Shown here: positions 1-5,767 of the stretch, piece after piece | Layout of the letters: each line of letters starts with the position of its first letter | How positions within the stretch are numbered: the stretch's first letter is position 1 | Assembly (NCBI GenBank): GCA_017999135.1 | Contig: JAGOBT010000125.1 | Coordinates: 1-8,058, forward strand | Length of the DNA stretch: 8,058 nucleotides | DNA from: Burkholderiaceae bacterium | GTDB taxonomy: Bacteria > Pseudomonadota > Gammaproteobacteria > Burkholderiales > Burkholderiaceae_C | Reading direction: 5' to 3' | Made by a program: the position numbers and the translations under genes | The notes under the pieces: model-generated | What the model saw: only the letters and a program-made list of their open reading frames with translations | The model's database searches: none | Told to the model about the DNA's origin: nothing

Positions 1-184
1 CACCCAGGCCCAGGCCGAGCGTGTGGGCCAGGAAGTGGAGGCGCTGTACCTGAACGGGCCGGCCGCTGGCGGCGGCGTGACGCAATCGGTGCGCGAGGTG
101 ATCGCCGTGGCCTCGGCGCTGGTGCCGCGTGATGCGGCGCCGCAGGCCGTCACCGTGATGGAGCTGTGCGATGAAGCTGCATGA
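1..184 (+). CDS. AtuA-like protein (DUF1446), C-terminal end only
   Basis: This is the 3' end of a gene that begins before the window. It reads from base 2 to a TGA at 182-184, giving 60 residues. The segment YLNGPAAGGGVTQSVREV followed by IAVASALVPR matches what I recall of the C-terminus of the DUF1446/AtuA family. AtuA was described in the acyclic terpene (citronellol/geraniol) utilisation cluster of Pseudomonas. Its biochemical role is not settled, and many betaproteobacterial homologues sit in other acyl-CoA pathways. The last 14 bases overlap the next gene in another frame, a sign of translational coupling. The family call rests on a short fragment, so the pathway substrate cannot be told from this window. 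Confidence 0.8.
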   Translation, partial: TQAQAERVGQEVEALYLNGPAAGGGVTQSVREVIAVASALVPRDAAPQAVTVMELCDEAA

Positions 185-503
185 CATCGCCATCGCCCGC
201 TCGGGCGACAAGGGCAACCGGGCCACGCTCAGCGTGATCGCGCGCGACCCGGCGCACTACACGCTGCTGGAACGGCTGCTGACGCCCGAGCGCGTGCAGG
301 CGCACTACTGCGGCGTGGTGCAGGGCCCGGTGACGCGGCACCTGCTGCCGCAGCTGGGCGCCGTGCACTTCGTGCTGGAGCAGGCGCTGGGCGGCGGCGT
401 CACACGCTCGCTGGCGCTGGACGCGCATGGCAAGACCCTGAGCAGCGCCATCCTCGATCTGCCGCTGGACAACCCCGGCACCGACACCCCGGCAGCGCGC
501 TGA
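171..503 (+). CDS. AtuA-related small protein (AtuA-like ferredoxin-fold domain)
   Basis: This 110-residue protein has no signal peptide or membrane segment and is predicted to be cytoplasmic. The N-terminal motif IARSGDKGN (residues 8-16) is the hallmark of the small AtuA-related family. In some genomes the domain is fused to the C-terminus of the DUF1446 protein; here it is a separate gene. The ATG at 171 is supported by a Shine-Dalgarno GGAG at 160-163 with 7 bases of spacing, and it lies inside the end of the upstream AtuA-like gene. That 14-base overlap suggests the two products are made together and probably form a complex (inference). The last ten or so residues, after LPLDNPG, are low-complexity and probably disordered. 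The exact function of the family is unknown to me. Confidence 0.85.
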   Translation: MKLHDIAIARSGDKGNRATLSVIARDPAHYTLLERLLTPERVQAHYCGVVQGPVTRHLLPQLGAVHFVLEQALGGGVTRSLALDAHGKTLSSAILDLPLDNPGTDTPAAR

Positions 504-532
504 CAATCCGCTGCCCCAGATCCACCACCACC

Positions 533-538
533 AGGAGA
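533..538 (+). promoter_or_regulatory. Ribosome binding site of the Bug receptor gene
   Basis: AGGAGA lies 8 bases before the ATG at 547. It is the clearest ribosome binding site on the plus strand and fixes the start of the Bug-type receptor. The gap after the preceding stop is only 43 bases and shows no obvious promoter, which fits co-transcription with the AtuA genes. Confidence 0.75.
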
Positions 539-546
539 CCGCACCC

Positions 547-1515
547 ATGCCCCAACTCACCCGCCGCCTGGCCCTGGCCACGGCCGCCCTGCTGTGCATC
601 GGCACCGCGCAGGCCCAGACCTACCCGACCAAGGCCATCCGCGCCGTGGTGCCGTTTGCCGCCGGCAGCGCCACCGACCAGATCGGCCGTGCCTTTGCCG
701 AGAAGATGTCGGCCACGCTGGGCCAGGCCATCGTCATCGACAACAAGCCCGGCGCCAGCGGCATGCTGGGTGCCGACATCGTGGCCAAGGCGCCGGCCGA
801 CGGCTACACCATCCTCATCGGCACCAACAGCACCAATGCGGCGCTGAAGTTCCTGATGAAGCAGCTGCCCTACGACCAGGACAAGGCGTTCACGCCGGTG
901 GGCTTCCTGGGGTCGGTGCCGCTGATGGTGGCCGTCAACAACGACGTGCCGGCCAAGACGCTGAAGGAATTCGTCGACCTCGCCACGTCCAAGCCCGGCC
1001 AGGTGAGCTTTGCCTACGCCAGCACCTCGCAGCAGGTGAGCAGCGAGATGCTGGCCAGCATGGCCGGCATCACGATGAACCCCATCCCGTACAAGTCGGG
1101 CCCGGCGGCGATGACCGACCTGATCGGCGGCCAGGTCAACATGTTCAGCGCCGACTTCGGCGTGACGGTGCCGCAGCACAAGGCGGGCAAGATCCGCGGC
1201 CTGGCCGTCACGTCGATGAAGCGGTCGGCCGCCGTGCCCGATCTGCCCACGGTGAACGAGGCGCTGGGCCTGAAGGACTACGAGCTGATCGCCTACTTCG
1301 CGGTGTTCGCGCCGGCCGGCACGCCGCCGGAAGTCGTGACCAAGCTCAACGCCGCCATCAACGCTGCCGCAGCCGCCAAGGACCTGCAGGACAAGTTCCT
1401 GGCCATCGGCTTTGCCATCGACCCCGGCACCCCGGACGCACTGGCCAAGCGCAACCAGGCCGAGACGGCCAAGTGGGCCAAGGCCATCCGCGACGCGAAG
1501 ATCGAGCCGCAGTGA
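547..1515 (+). CDS. Bug/TctC-family periplasmic solute-binding protein
   Basis: This is a 322-residue extracytoplasmic receptor of the tripartite tricarboxylate transporter (Bug, PF03401) family, at the usual length. Residues 1-23 form a Sec signal peptide: RR at 6-7, a hydrophobic core, and a likely cut after AQA at 23. The mature protein opens with the typical YPTKAIR, then the ligand-loop motif PFAAGSATD (36-44), where the common form has GG in place of GS. NKPGASGMLG (66-75) and a DGYT segment follow. Bug proteins bind carboxylates or other small acids in the periplasm, and many are orphans without adjacent TctA/TctB membrane genes. None is visible here, though the left side is cut off. 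It follows the AtuA pair by 43 bases, so it probably captures the acid that operon degrades. The ligand cannot be read from the sequence. Confidence 0.93.
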   Translation: MPQLTRRLALATAALLCIGTAQAQTYPTKAIRAVVPFAAGSATDQIGRAFAEKMSATLGQAIVIDNKPGASGMLGADIVAKAPADGYTILIGTNSTNAALKFLMKQLPYDQDKAFTPVGFLGSVPLMVAVNNDVPAKTLKEFVDLATSKPGQVSFAYASTSQQVSSEMLASMAGITMNPIPYKSGPAAMTDLIGGQVNMFSADFGVTVPQHKAGKIRGLAVTSMKRSAAVPDLPTVNEALGLKDYELIAYFAVFAPAGTPPEVVTKLNAAINAAAAAKDLQDKFLAIGFAIDPGTPDALAKRNQAETAKWAKAIRDAKIEPQ

Positions 1516-1561
1516 GCCGGCTGCGGGGCCGCCACGTCGCGGGGCCCGCGATGACAAGCGC

Positions 1562-1592
1562 ACCGGTCGGCGGCTGGGCCGCGTCGGCCGGT
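1562..1592 (+). terminator. Candidate terminator hairpin after the Bug receptor gene
   Basis: An 11-bp stem pairs 1562-1572 with 1582-1592 around a 9-base loop, starting 47 bases after the receptor stop codon. Two pairs (1567/1587 and 1570/1584) are G-U wobbles in the plus-strand RNA and become A-C mismatches in the minus-strand RNA. The structure is therefore better suited to ending the plus-strand operon than the convergent DUF4394 gene, whose stop codon it touches. There is no T-tract, so it is not a classic intrinsic terminator; it may only protect the mRNA 3' end. Confidence 0.4.
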
Positions 1593-2446
1593 CAGGGCTC
1601 GATGGCGATGCCCCACAGCGCCCGGCCGTCGCCCACCGTGCCGATGCGCGTGGCCGTGCCGGTGGCCAGGTTCACCAGGTGCAGGCTGGTGCGGCCGCCC
1701 TGGCGCAGCGCGGCCAGCGCGGTGTTGTCGGTGTCGGCGATGTCCAGCGCGGCGGCGTCCACCGGGCCGGTGCCCAGCGGGCCCACGCTGCGCAACTGGC
1801 CGGTGTTGGGTGAGACCACGGGCGCCACGCCCTCCATCGACCCCTGCGTCACCAGCGTGCCGGCGGCGCGGTCGATGGCGTAGTTGGTGGTCAGCTTGTC
1901 GTTCTGTTTGTTGTAGGTGTACGCGGCGGCGGCCAGCCGGGGGGCCTGGCCGTGGCGGGCATCGCCCGCGGCATAGGCCACGGCCGGGTCGGTGGCGGCC
2001 AGCGCGCCGGTGTCGGGGTGCAGGCGCAGGTTCTGGCCGCCATCGGTCACCACCCGGATGCGGTCGGCCACCGGGTTGAAGTTGACACCGACGGTGCCAC
2101 CCTGCAGCGCCGCTGCCGGCGCGGCGGCGACCGGCTTCAGGGCTGCGCTGGCGGTGTCGATGGTGTAGAGCCGGCCGCTGGACGACAGCGCATACAGCAC
2201 GCCACGCGCCACGCGGTAGTCGATGCCCACCAGCGTCTCGCCGGCCGGCAGGCCCTGCAGCGGCTGGCGCGCCAGCACACGCTGCGGCTGGCCGGCGTTG
2301 AAGCGGATCAGCTCGGCGGCGTGGGTGACGGCGACCACCGTCTCCTTGCGTGGCGGGCCCATCGGCTCGGGGGTGGCACAGGCGGCCAGCAGGCTGGCGG
2401 TGGCCAGCATGGCCAGTTGGTGGCGTCGGGCAGTGGTCAAGGTCAT
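1592..2446 (-). CDS. DUF4394 domain lipoprotein
   Basis: I chose the ATG at 2446 (284 residues) rather than an in-frame ATG at 2551, because it gives a clean signal peptide and has a GGAA stretch just upstream; the extra 35 residues of the longer form are Pro/Arg/His-rich and unlike a signal. The signal peptide ends in the lipobox LLAAC with Cys23, so the product is probably a lipoprotein. The rest matches DUF4394 as I know it: LVGIDYR, then GRLYTID, then GVNFNP with DRIRVVTDGGQNLRLHPDTG, AAAYTYN and LGTGPVDAAALDI. The repeated short beta-strand pattern suggests a propeller-like fold (inference). DUF4394 has no established activity that I know of. The gene lies 280 bases downstream of the TonB receptor on the same strand, so co-regulation is possible but unproven. 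Confidence 0.88.
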   Translation of the reverse strand: MTLTTARRHQLAMLATASLLAACATPEPMGPPRKETVVAVTHAAELIRFNAGQPQRVLARQPLQGLPAGETLVGIDYRVARGVLYALSSSGRLYTIDTASAALKPVAAAPAAALQGGTVGVNFNPVADRIRVVTDGGQNLRLHPDTGALAATDPAVAYAAGDARHGQAPRLAAAAYTYNKQNDKLTTNYAIDRAAGTLVTQGSMEGVAPVVSPNTGQLRSVGPLGTGPVDAAALDIADTDNTALAALRQGGRTSLHLVNLATGTATRIGTVGDGRALWGIAIEP

Positions 2447-2726
2447 GTGGGTTCCATGGCGGTGCGGCGGCGCCCACGCGGACGGCGCCCGTCCTGTTGT
2501 CGGCACGCCCCGCGCGGACTTGACCTGCAGCGCCCGCAGATGCGCCGGCATCCGTTGGGTTGCCCGCCACGCCGGCCACCGAGCCGCTCAGACCAGAAGC
2601 ACCGTTCGACCGGCCGGGGTGCAGCGCTCTGTCCGGATGCGGCCTGGGGCGCCTGCACCGCCAACAGCATGGAATCACCCCCGCCGGCCAGGACCGCACC
2701 GGGGTGGGTGGTTCAGGGCGGGCGGG
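2447..2726. other. Intergenic gap between the TonB receptor and the DUF4394 gene
   Basis: This 280-base GC-rich stretch holds no gene I would defend. Just after the receptor stop, CACCCC (2676-2681) can pair with GGGGTG (2701-2706) across a 19-base loop. That is a weak hairpin without a T-tract and at best a poor terminator candidate. I see no convincing sigma-70 promoter for the DUF4394 gene. The weak sequence GGAACC just before its start is the only ribosome-site candidate. Confidence 0.5.
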
Positions 2727-5498
2727 TCAGAACTTGTAGTTGACGCCAGCGAGGATGCTGCGGCCCCACTTCAGATGCTCCAGCGGGCGGTCCTTGGTCT
2801 GGGCGTAGGTCTGGTAGGACTCGTCCGTGAGGTTGTTCACCTGCAGCAGCAGGCCCAGGCCCTTCAGGCTGCCTTCGGTGAAGTTGTAGCCCACCTGTGC
2901 ATCGATGATGCTTTCGCCCACCACATAGCGCAGCGTGCGGCTGCCGTTGAAGTTGCCGATCTCGCCGATGAAGTCCGACCGCTTGCGCTGGCTGATCCGC
3001 ACCTCGAAGCCGGCCCGCTCGTAGTAGGCCGTCAAATTGGTGGTGCGCTTGGACAGGCCGGGCAGCGCGATGTTGCCCGAGCCCACGCTGGAGGCGCTGT
3101 CCGGGTCCTGGATCGCGATGTTGCTGTCGTTGAAGCTGGCGCTGGCGGCGATGCCGAAGCCCTTCAGCGCCGGGCTGACCAGTTCCAGCGGCAGCGAGGC
3201 CGAGAACTCCAGGCCCTGCAGCCGGCCGCCCGTGCCGTTGTAGGGCGCGGTGTAGGTGCCCAGAGGCTGCACCGGGACCGGATTGCCGTTGGCGTCGACG
3301 ATCGGCTTCGCGTCGCCGATGAACCGGGAGAAGTCGTAGTTCGAGATCTTCTGCGTGTAGATGTAGCTGCGCAGGTCCTTGAAGAAGTAGGCGGCGGCCA
3401 GGTAGGCCTTGTTGCCGAAGTACTTCTCGTAGGACAGGTCGAAGGCGTTGGCGCGCCAGGGGTCGAGCTTGGAGTTGCCGCCGCTGGCGCCGGGCTCGCG
3501 GAAGCCGCTGGCGTTCGGGTTGTCGCCCACGCCGAACTCCATCGCCGAGCGCAGCTGGTCCACCCGCGGGCGGGCCACCTGGCGGGCCAGGGCCACGCGC
3601 ACGGTCTGGTCATCGGCCAGGCCGAAGGCCAGGTTCAGGCTGGGCAGCACATCGGTGACGGTCTTGCCGTCGGTCACCGGCTTGGGGTTGGCGCCATCGG
3701 TCAGCCGCACAGCGGTGGACGACTGCTCGGTGCGCTGGAACTGCAGGCCCACATTGCCACGCACGTTCATCCCGCCCCACTGGCTGTCGATGATGCCCTT
3801 GGCATAGGCGGTCGTCGTCTTCTCGGTCACGTCCCAGGACTTGGCCACCAGGTAGGCCGCGCCGGTGGAACTGGGTGCGAACGTCATGTAGCGCGCCACC
3901 GCGGCGGGCACGTTCCACGCCGGGATCATGCCGGCGCCGGCAAAGCCGAGGTCGACCAGTCCGTACTGCAGGTCGGACGCGATGGTGGTGTCACCCTGCG
4001 CACCGACGTTGATGTTGCCCTCGGGCTGGCGCTTCTTCTTGGAGCGGTCGGCGTAGTTCAGGCCGAAGTCGATGTCGGAGAACAGGCCGCCGAGCATCGC
4101 CGGCGCGGGCATGGTGCCGGCCAGCTTGAAGCCGGTGAGCTCGTCCTCGACGCTGGGCACCTTGCCATAGCCCGAGCCGTAGATGGTGCCGCGCAGGAAC
4201 AGCTTGGTGGGGTCAGAGTAGTCCAGGCCCGGCGTCAGCATCGAGAAGCCGCCGCTGCGGATCTGCAGCTGCAGCGAATCCAGCTGCGGTGCGGGCGCGA
4301 GCTGGGTGTTGTTCTCCAGGTTCAGCTCGTCGCGCTTGGCCTTGGAGTAGTTGATGTCCGCCGTCCAGGACACACCGGCCAGCCTGAACTTGTTGTTCAG
4401 GCCGATCGCGTCGATCGTGTCCTTGCGCTGGTTGTACATGCCGCGCACCAGCGGGTACACGTTGTTGGCCGTGCCGCCGATGAACGTGTTGTTGCCGTTG
4501 ACCTGGGCGCCGGTGACATCCAGCCGGCCGTAGTTGCCGTTGTAGTCGCCGATGTGCACTTCCAGCTGGTTGGCGGTGTCGGTCTGCTTGGCCTCGGTGT
4601 GGTAGATGTCCAGAACACTCGTCCAGTCCTTGGACGGCCGGTATTCCAGCGTGGCCATCAGGCCGTCGCGGGTGGTCTTGCCGGTGCGGCGCAGGGCCTT
4701 CACGCCATCGGTGTAGAAGGTGCCGGCGGCCACGCCAGGGCGCCAGTTGTCGCCGATGGCCTGCCAGGGCTCGTAGAAGCCGACCTGCTCTTCCTGCACC
4801 GGCGTCTGCAGGTGGGCATAGCCCAGCACCACGCCCAGCGTGCGGTTGGCGAACTGGTCGACATAGCTGACGCTGAACCGGTTGCCGTTGGCGGAGGCGT
4901 TGCCTGCCGAGCCCAGCGAGTTGTTCTGCACCCGGGCGTTGAGCGCGACCACGCGGCTGCCGAAGTTCAGCGGCCGGATGGTCTGCATGTCCAGCGTGCC
5001 CGACAGGCCCTGGCCCACCAGACTGGCGTCGGGCGTCTTGTAGACCGTCACGCCGCTGAGCAGCTCCGACGGGTACTGGTCGAACTCGACGCTGCGGTTG
5101 TCGCCGGTGCTGACCATCTCGCGGCCATTGAGCAGGGTGGTGGCGAAATCGGGCGACAGGCCACGCACGCTGATGACCTGGGCGCGGCCGGCCGCACGCT
5201 GGGCGGAGATGCCTGGCAGGCGTGCGATGGATTCGGCAATGCTGCTGTCGGGCAGCTTGCCGATGTCTTCGGCCGAGACGGCCTCGACGATGCCGTCGGC
5301 GTTCTTCTTGACCGAGATCGCGCTCTCGATGCCGCGACGGATGCCGGTCACGGTGACCTGCTGCTCGGCCTGCTGCTGGGCCAGGGCCATGTCGGAGGCG
5401 GCGAGCAGCAGGGCGGTGCAGCTCAGGGCCACGGGCCGCAGGCGGAACGCCGGGCGGCCGCGGCCGGCGCGGGTGGGTTGTTGGCTGGGCGTCTTCAT
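2727..5498 (-). CDS. TonB-dependent outer-membrane receptor, Caulobacter/Xanthomonas type
   Basis: This is a 923-residue TonB-dependent receptor that would import a ligand across the outer membrane using the TonB-ExbBD system. Residues 1-40 are a signal peptide with a long basic n-region and a likely cut after ALA at 40. A TonB-box-like stretch QQVTVTGIRRG (46-56) follows. The plug domain spans about 60-175, with the family motifs DIGKLPDSSIAESIARLPGI (78-97), VRGLSPDFATTLLNGREMV (111-129) and PSELLSGVTVYKTPDASL (143-160). The remainder is the beta-barrel, ending in the C-terminal aromatic Phe (NYKF) needed for outer-membrane assembly. There is no STN or carboxypeptidase-like N-terminal extension, so it is not a FecA-type signal transducer. 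The plug motifs match the subfamily that includes Caulobacter MalA. Divergence from an amylase gene supports maltodextrin or starch oligosaccharides as ligand (inference). Confidence 0.93.
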   Translation of the reverse strand: MKTPSQQPTRAGRGRPAFRLRPVALSCTALLLAASDMALAQQQAEQQVTVTGIRRGIESAISVKKNADGIVEAVSAEDIGKLPDSSIAESIARLPGISAQRAAGRAQVISVRGLSPDFATTLLNGREMVSTGDNRSVEFDQYPSELLSGVTVYKTPDASLVGQGLSGTLDMQTIRPLNFGSRVVALNARVQNNSLGSAGNASANGNRFSVSYVDQFANRTLGVVLGYAHLQTPVQEEQVGFYEPWQAIGDNWRPGVAAGTFYTDGVKALRRTGKTTRDGLMATLEYRPSKDWTSVLDIYHTEAKQTDTANQLEVHIGDYNGNYGRLDVTGAQVNGNNTFIGGTANNVYPLVRGMYNQRKDTIDAIGLNNKFRLAGVSWTADINYSKAKRDELNLENNTQLAPAPQLDSLQLQIRSGGFSMLTPGLDYSDPTKLFLRGTIYGSGYGKVPSVEDELTGFKLAGTMPAPAMLGGLFSDIDFGLNYADRSKKKRQPEGNINVGAQGDTTIASDLQYGLVDLGFAGAGMIPAWNVPAAVARYMTFAPSSTGAAYLVAKSWDVTEKTTTAYAKGIIDSQWGGMNVRGNVGLQFQRTEQSSTAVRLTDGANPKPVTDGKTVTDVLPSLNLAFGLADDQTVRVALARQVARPRVDQLRSAMEFGVGDNPNASGFREPGASGGNSKLDPWRANAFDLSYEKYFGNKAYLAAAYFFKDLRSYIYTQKISNYDFSRFIGDAKPIVDANGNPVPVQPLGTYTAPYNGTGGRLQGLEFSASLPLELVSPALKGFGIAASASFNDSNIAIQDPDSASSVGSGNIALPGLSKRTTNLTAYYERAGFEVRISQRKRSDFIGEIGNFNGSRTLRYVVGESIIDAQVGYNFTEGSLKGLGLLLQVNNLTDESYQTYAQTKDRPLEHLKWGRSILAGVNYKF

Positions 5499-5503
5499 GG
5501 GTG

Positions 5504-5510
5504 TCTCCTC
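5504..5510 (-). promoter_or_regulatory. Ribosome binding site of the TonB receptor gene
   Basis: On the minus strand this reads GAGGAGA, 5 bases before the ATG at 5498-5496. It is a near-consensus site and fixes the receptor start, including its long basic signal-peptide n-region. Confidence 0.8.
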
Positions 5511-5563
5511 TCGAACAGGAAGGACTGCAGGGCGGGCTGCATCGCGGTCTGTGTCGCGCCATC

Positions 5564-5586
5564 TGCAGCGTTTGCAAAACTGCGCA
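5564..5586. promoter_or_regulatory. Imperfect dyad, possible repressor operator near the receptor transcription start
   Basis: The 23-base element has symmetric blocks TGC-GTTT-AAAC-GCA around a central C, with 7 of 11 position pairs complementary. Its inner part, GTTTGCAAAAC, resembles one half of a LacI-family operator but lacks the usual symmetric CG centre. If the weak promoter proposed for the TonB receptor is real, the dyad would cover the transcription start, where a repressor would act. The regulator is unknown. Confidence 0.3.
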
Positions 5587-5592
5587 ACAACA

Positions 5593-5622
5593 ATTCTGTA
5601 CTAAAACTAGATCCCTTGCCAG
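5593..5622 (-). promoter_or_regulatory. Possible sigma-70 promoter for the TonB receptor
   Basis: Read on the minus strand, CTGGCA (5622-5617) and CAGAAT (5598-5593) are separated by 18 bases. Each matches 4 of 6 consensus positions of the -35 and -10 boxes. It lies in the most AT-rich part of the gap and would start transcription near 5586, about 90 bases before the receptor start codon. The match is modest and could be chance. Confidence 0.25.
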
Positions 5623-5635
5623 GGGGCATGCCCCC
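5622..5635. repeat. Perfect 14-bp palindrome, candidate operator
   Basis: GGGGGCATGCCCCC is its own reverse complement over all 14 bases and sits near the middle of the divergent control region, abutting the weak -35 box of the TonB receptor. Perfect symmetry with no spacer is more like a homodimer binding site than an RNA hairpin, because a transcript could not close the loop tightly. I do not recognise it as the site of a known regulator. Confidence 0.5.
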
Positions 5636-5750
5636 ATCCTGAAGCCGTTTGGTGTGTTGACCCCAGCAAGCAAGCACCGGATCCACCAAGCAAATCAGGG
5701 AAAGTACTGGTCAAGAGTTGCAGAATGGCAACGATGCCCGTAACGACGGA

Positions 5751-5767
5751 ATGTAGCCTTACTACAT
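5751..5767. repeat. Inverted repeat ATGTAG-CCTTA-CTACAT on the esterase start codon
   Basis: Two perfect 6-base arms (5751-5756 and 5762-5767) flank a 5-base spacer. The right arm includes the first two bases of the esterase ATG at 5766. It could be an operator, or a small hairpin in the mRNA that masks the start codon. No Shine-Dalgarno sequence is visible at the normal distance, so initiation here is unusual in any case. The core is only loosely similar to the TGGTAGCGCTAACA xyl-box of Xanthomonas and is not the same motif. Confidence 0.5.

Larger units (their letters stand above)
5499..5765. promoter_or_regulatory. Divergent control region between the TonB receptor and the esterase-amylase genes
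   Basis: This 267-base region lies between two divergent transcription units and is visibly AT-richer than its surroundings, most of all at about 5570-5615. It contains at least four dyads, listed separately or under findings: 5564-5586, 5622-5635, 5717-5732 and one at 5751-5767 that runs into the esterase start. Such density suggests binding sites for one or more regulators shared by both units. In related carbohydrate loci these are often LacI-family proteins, but no regulator gene lies within the window. Confidence 0.6.

Noticed and set aside
1516..1561. GC-rich partial inverted repeat (GCGGG/CCCGC) right after the Bug receptor stop
   Set aside because: Only about 5 bp pair, with no T-tract; the stronger hairpin at 1562-1592 is the better candidate.
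400..1563. A 387-codon minus-strand open frame opposite the Bug receptor
   Set aside because: It is a shadow of a well-supported gene, with biased Arg/Gly/His composition and no domain.
2447..2551. Upstream extension of the DUF4394 protein to an ATG at 2551
   Set aside because: The added 35 residues would bury the lipoprotein signal behind a Pro/Arg/His-rich stretch. The start at 2446 gives a standard signal peptide and lipobox.
2443..2670. A 75-codon minus-strand frame ending with an ATGA overlap at the DUF4394 start
   Set aside because: It is Arg- and Cys-rich, has no recognisable motif or ribosome site, and is the kind of frame expected by chance in GC-rich intergenic DNA.
2223..5642. 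A 1139-codon open frame on the plus strand, opposite the TonB receptor and part of the DUF4394 gene
   Set aside because: It is codon-aligned antisense to a gene with clear signal peptide, plug and barrel motifs, and stays open only because that gene avoids TTA, CTA and TCA. Its translation is a low-complexity mix of Val, Ala, Gly, Gln, Arg and His without recognisable domains.
5495..5689. A 64-codon minus-strand frame whose TGA overlaps the receptor ATG
   Set aside because: The ATGA overlap is suggestive of a leader peptide, but the frame needs a TTG start, lacks a ribosome site, and runs through the AT-rich stretch with candidate promoter elements and dyads. Its codon use does not look coding.
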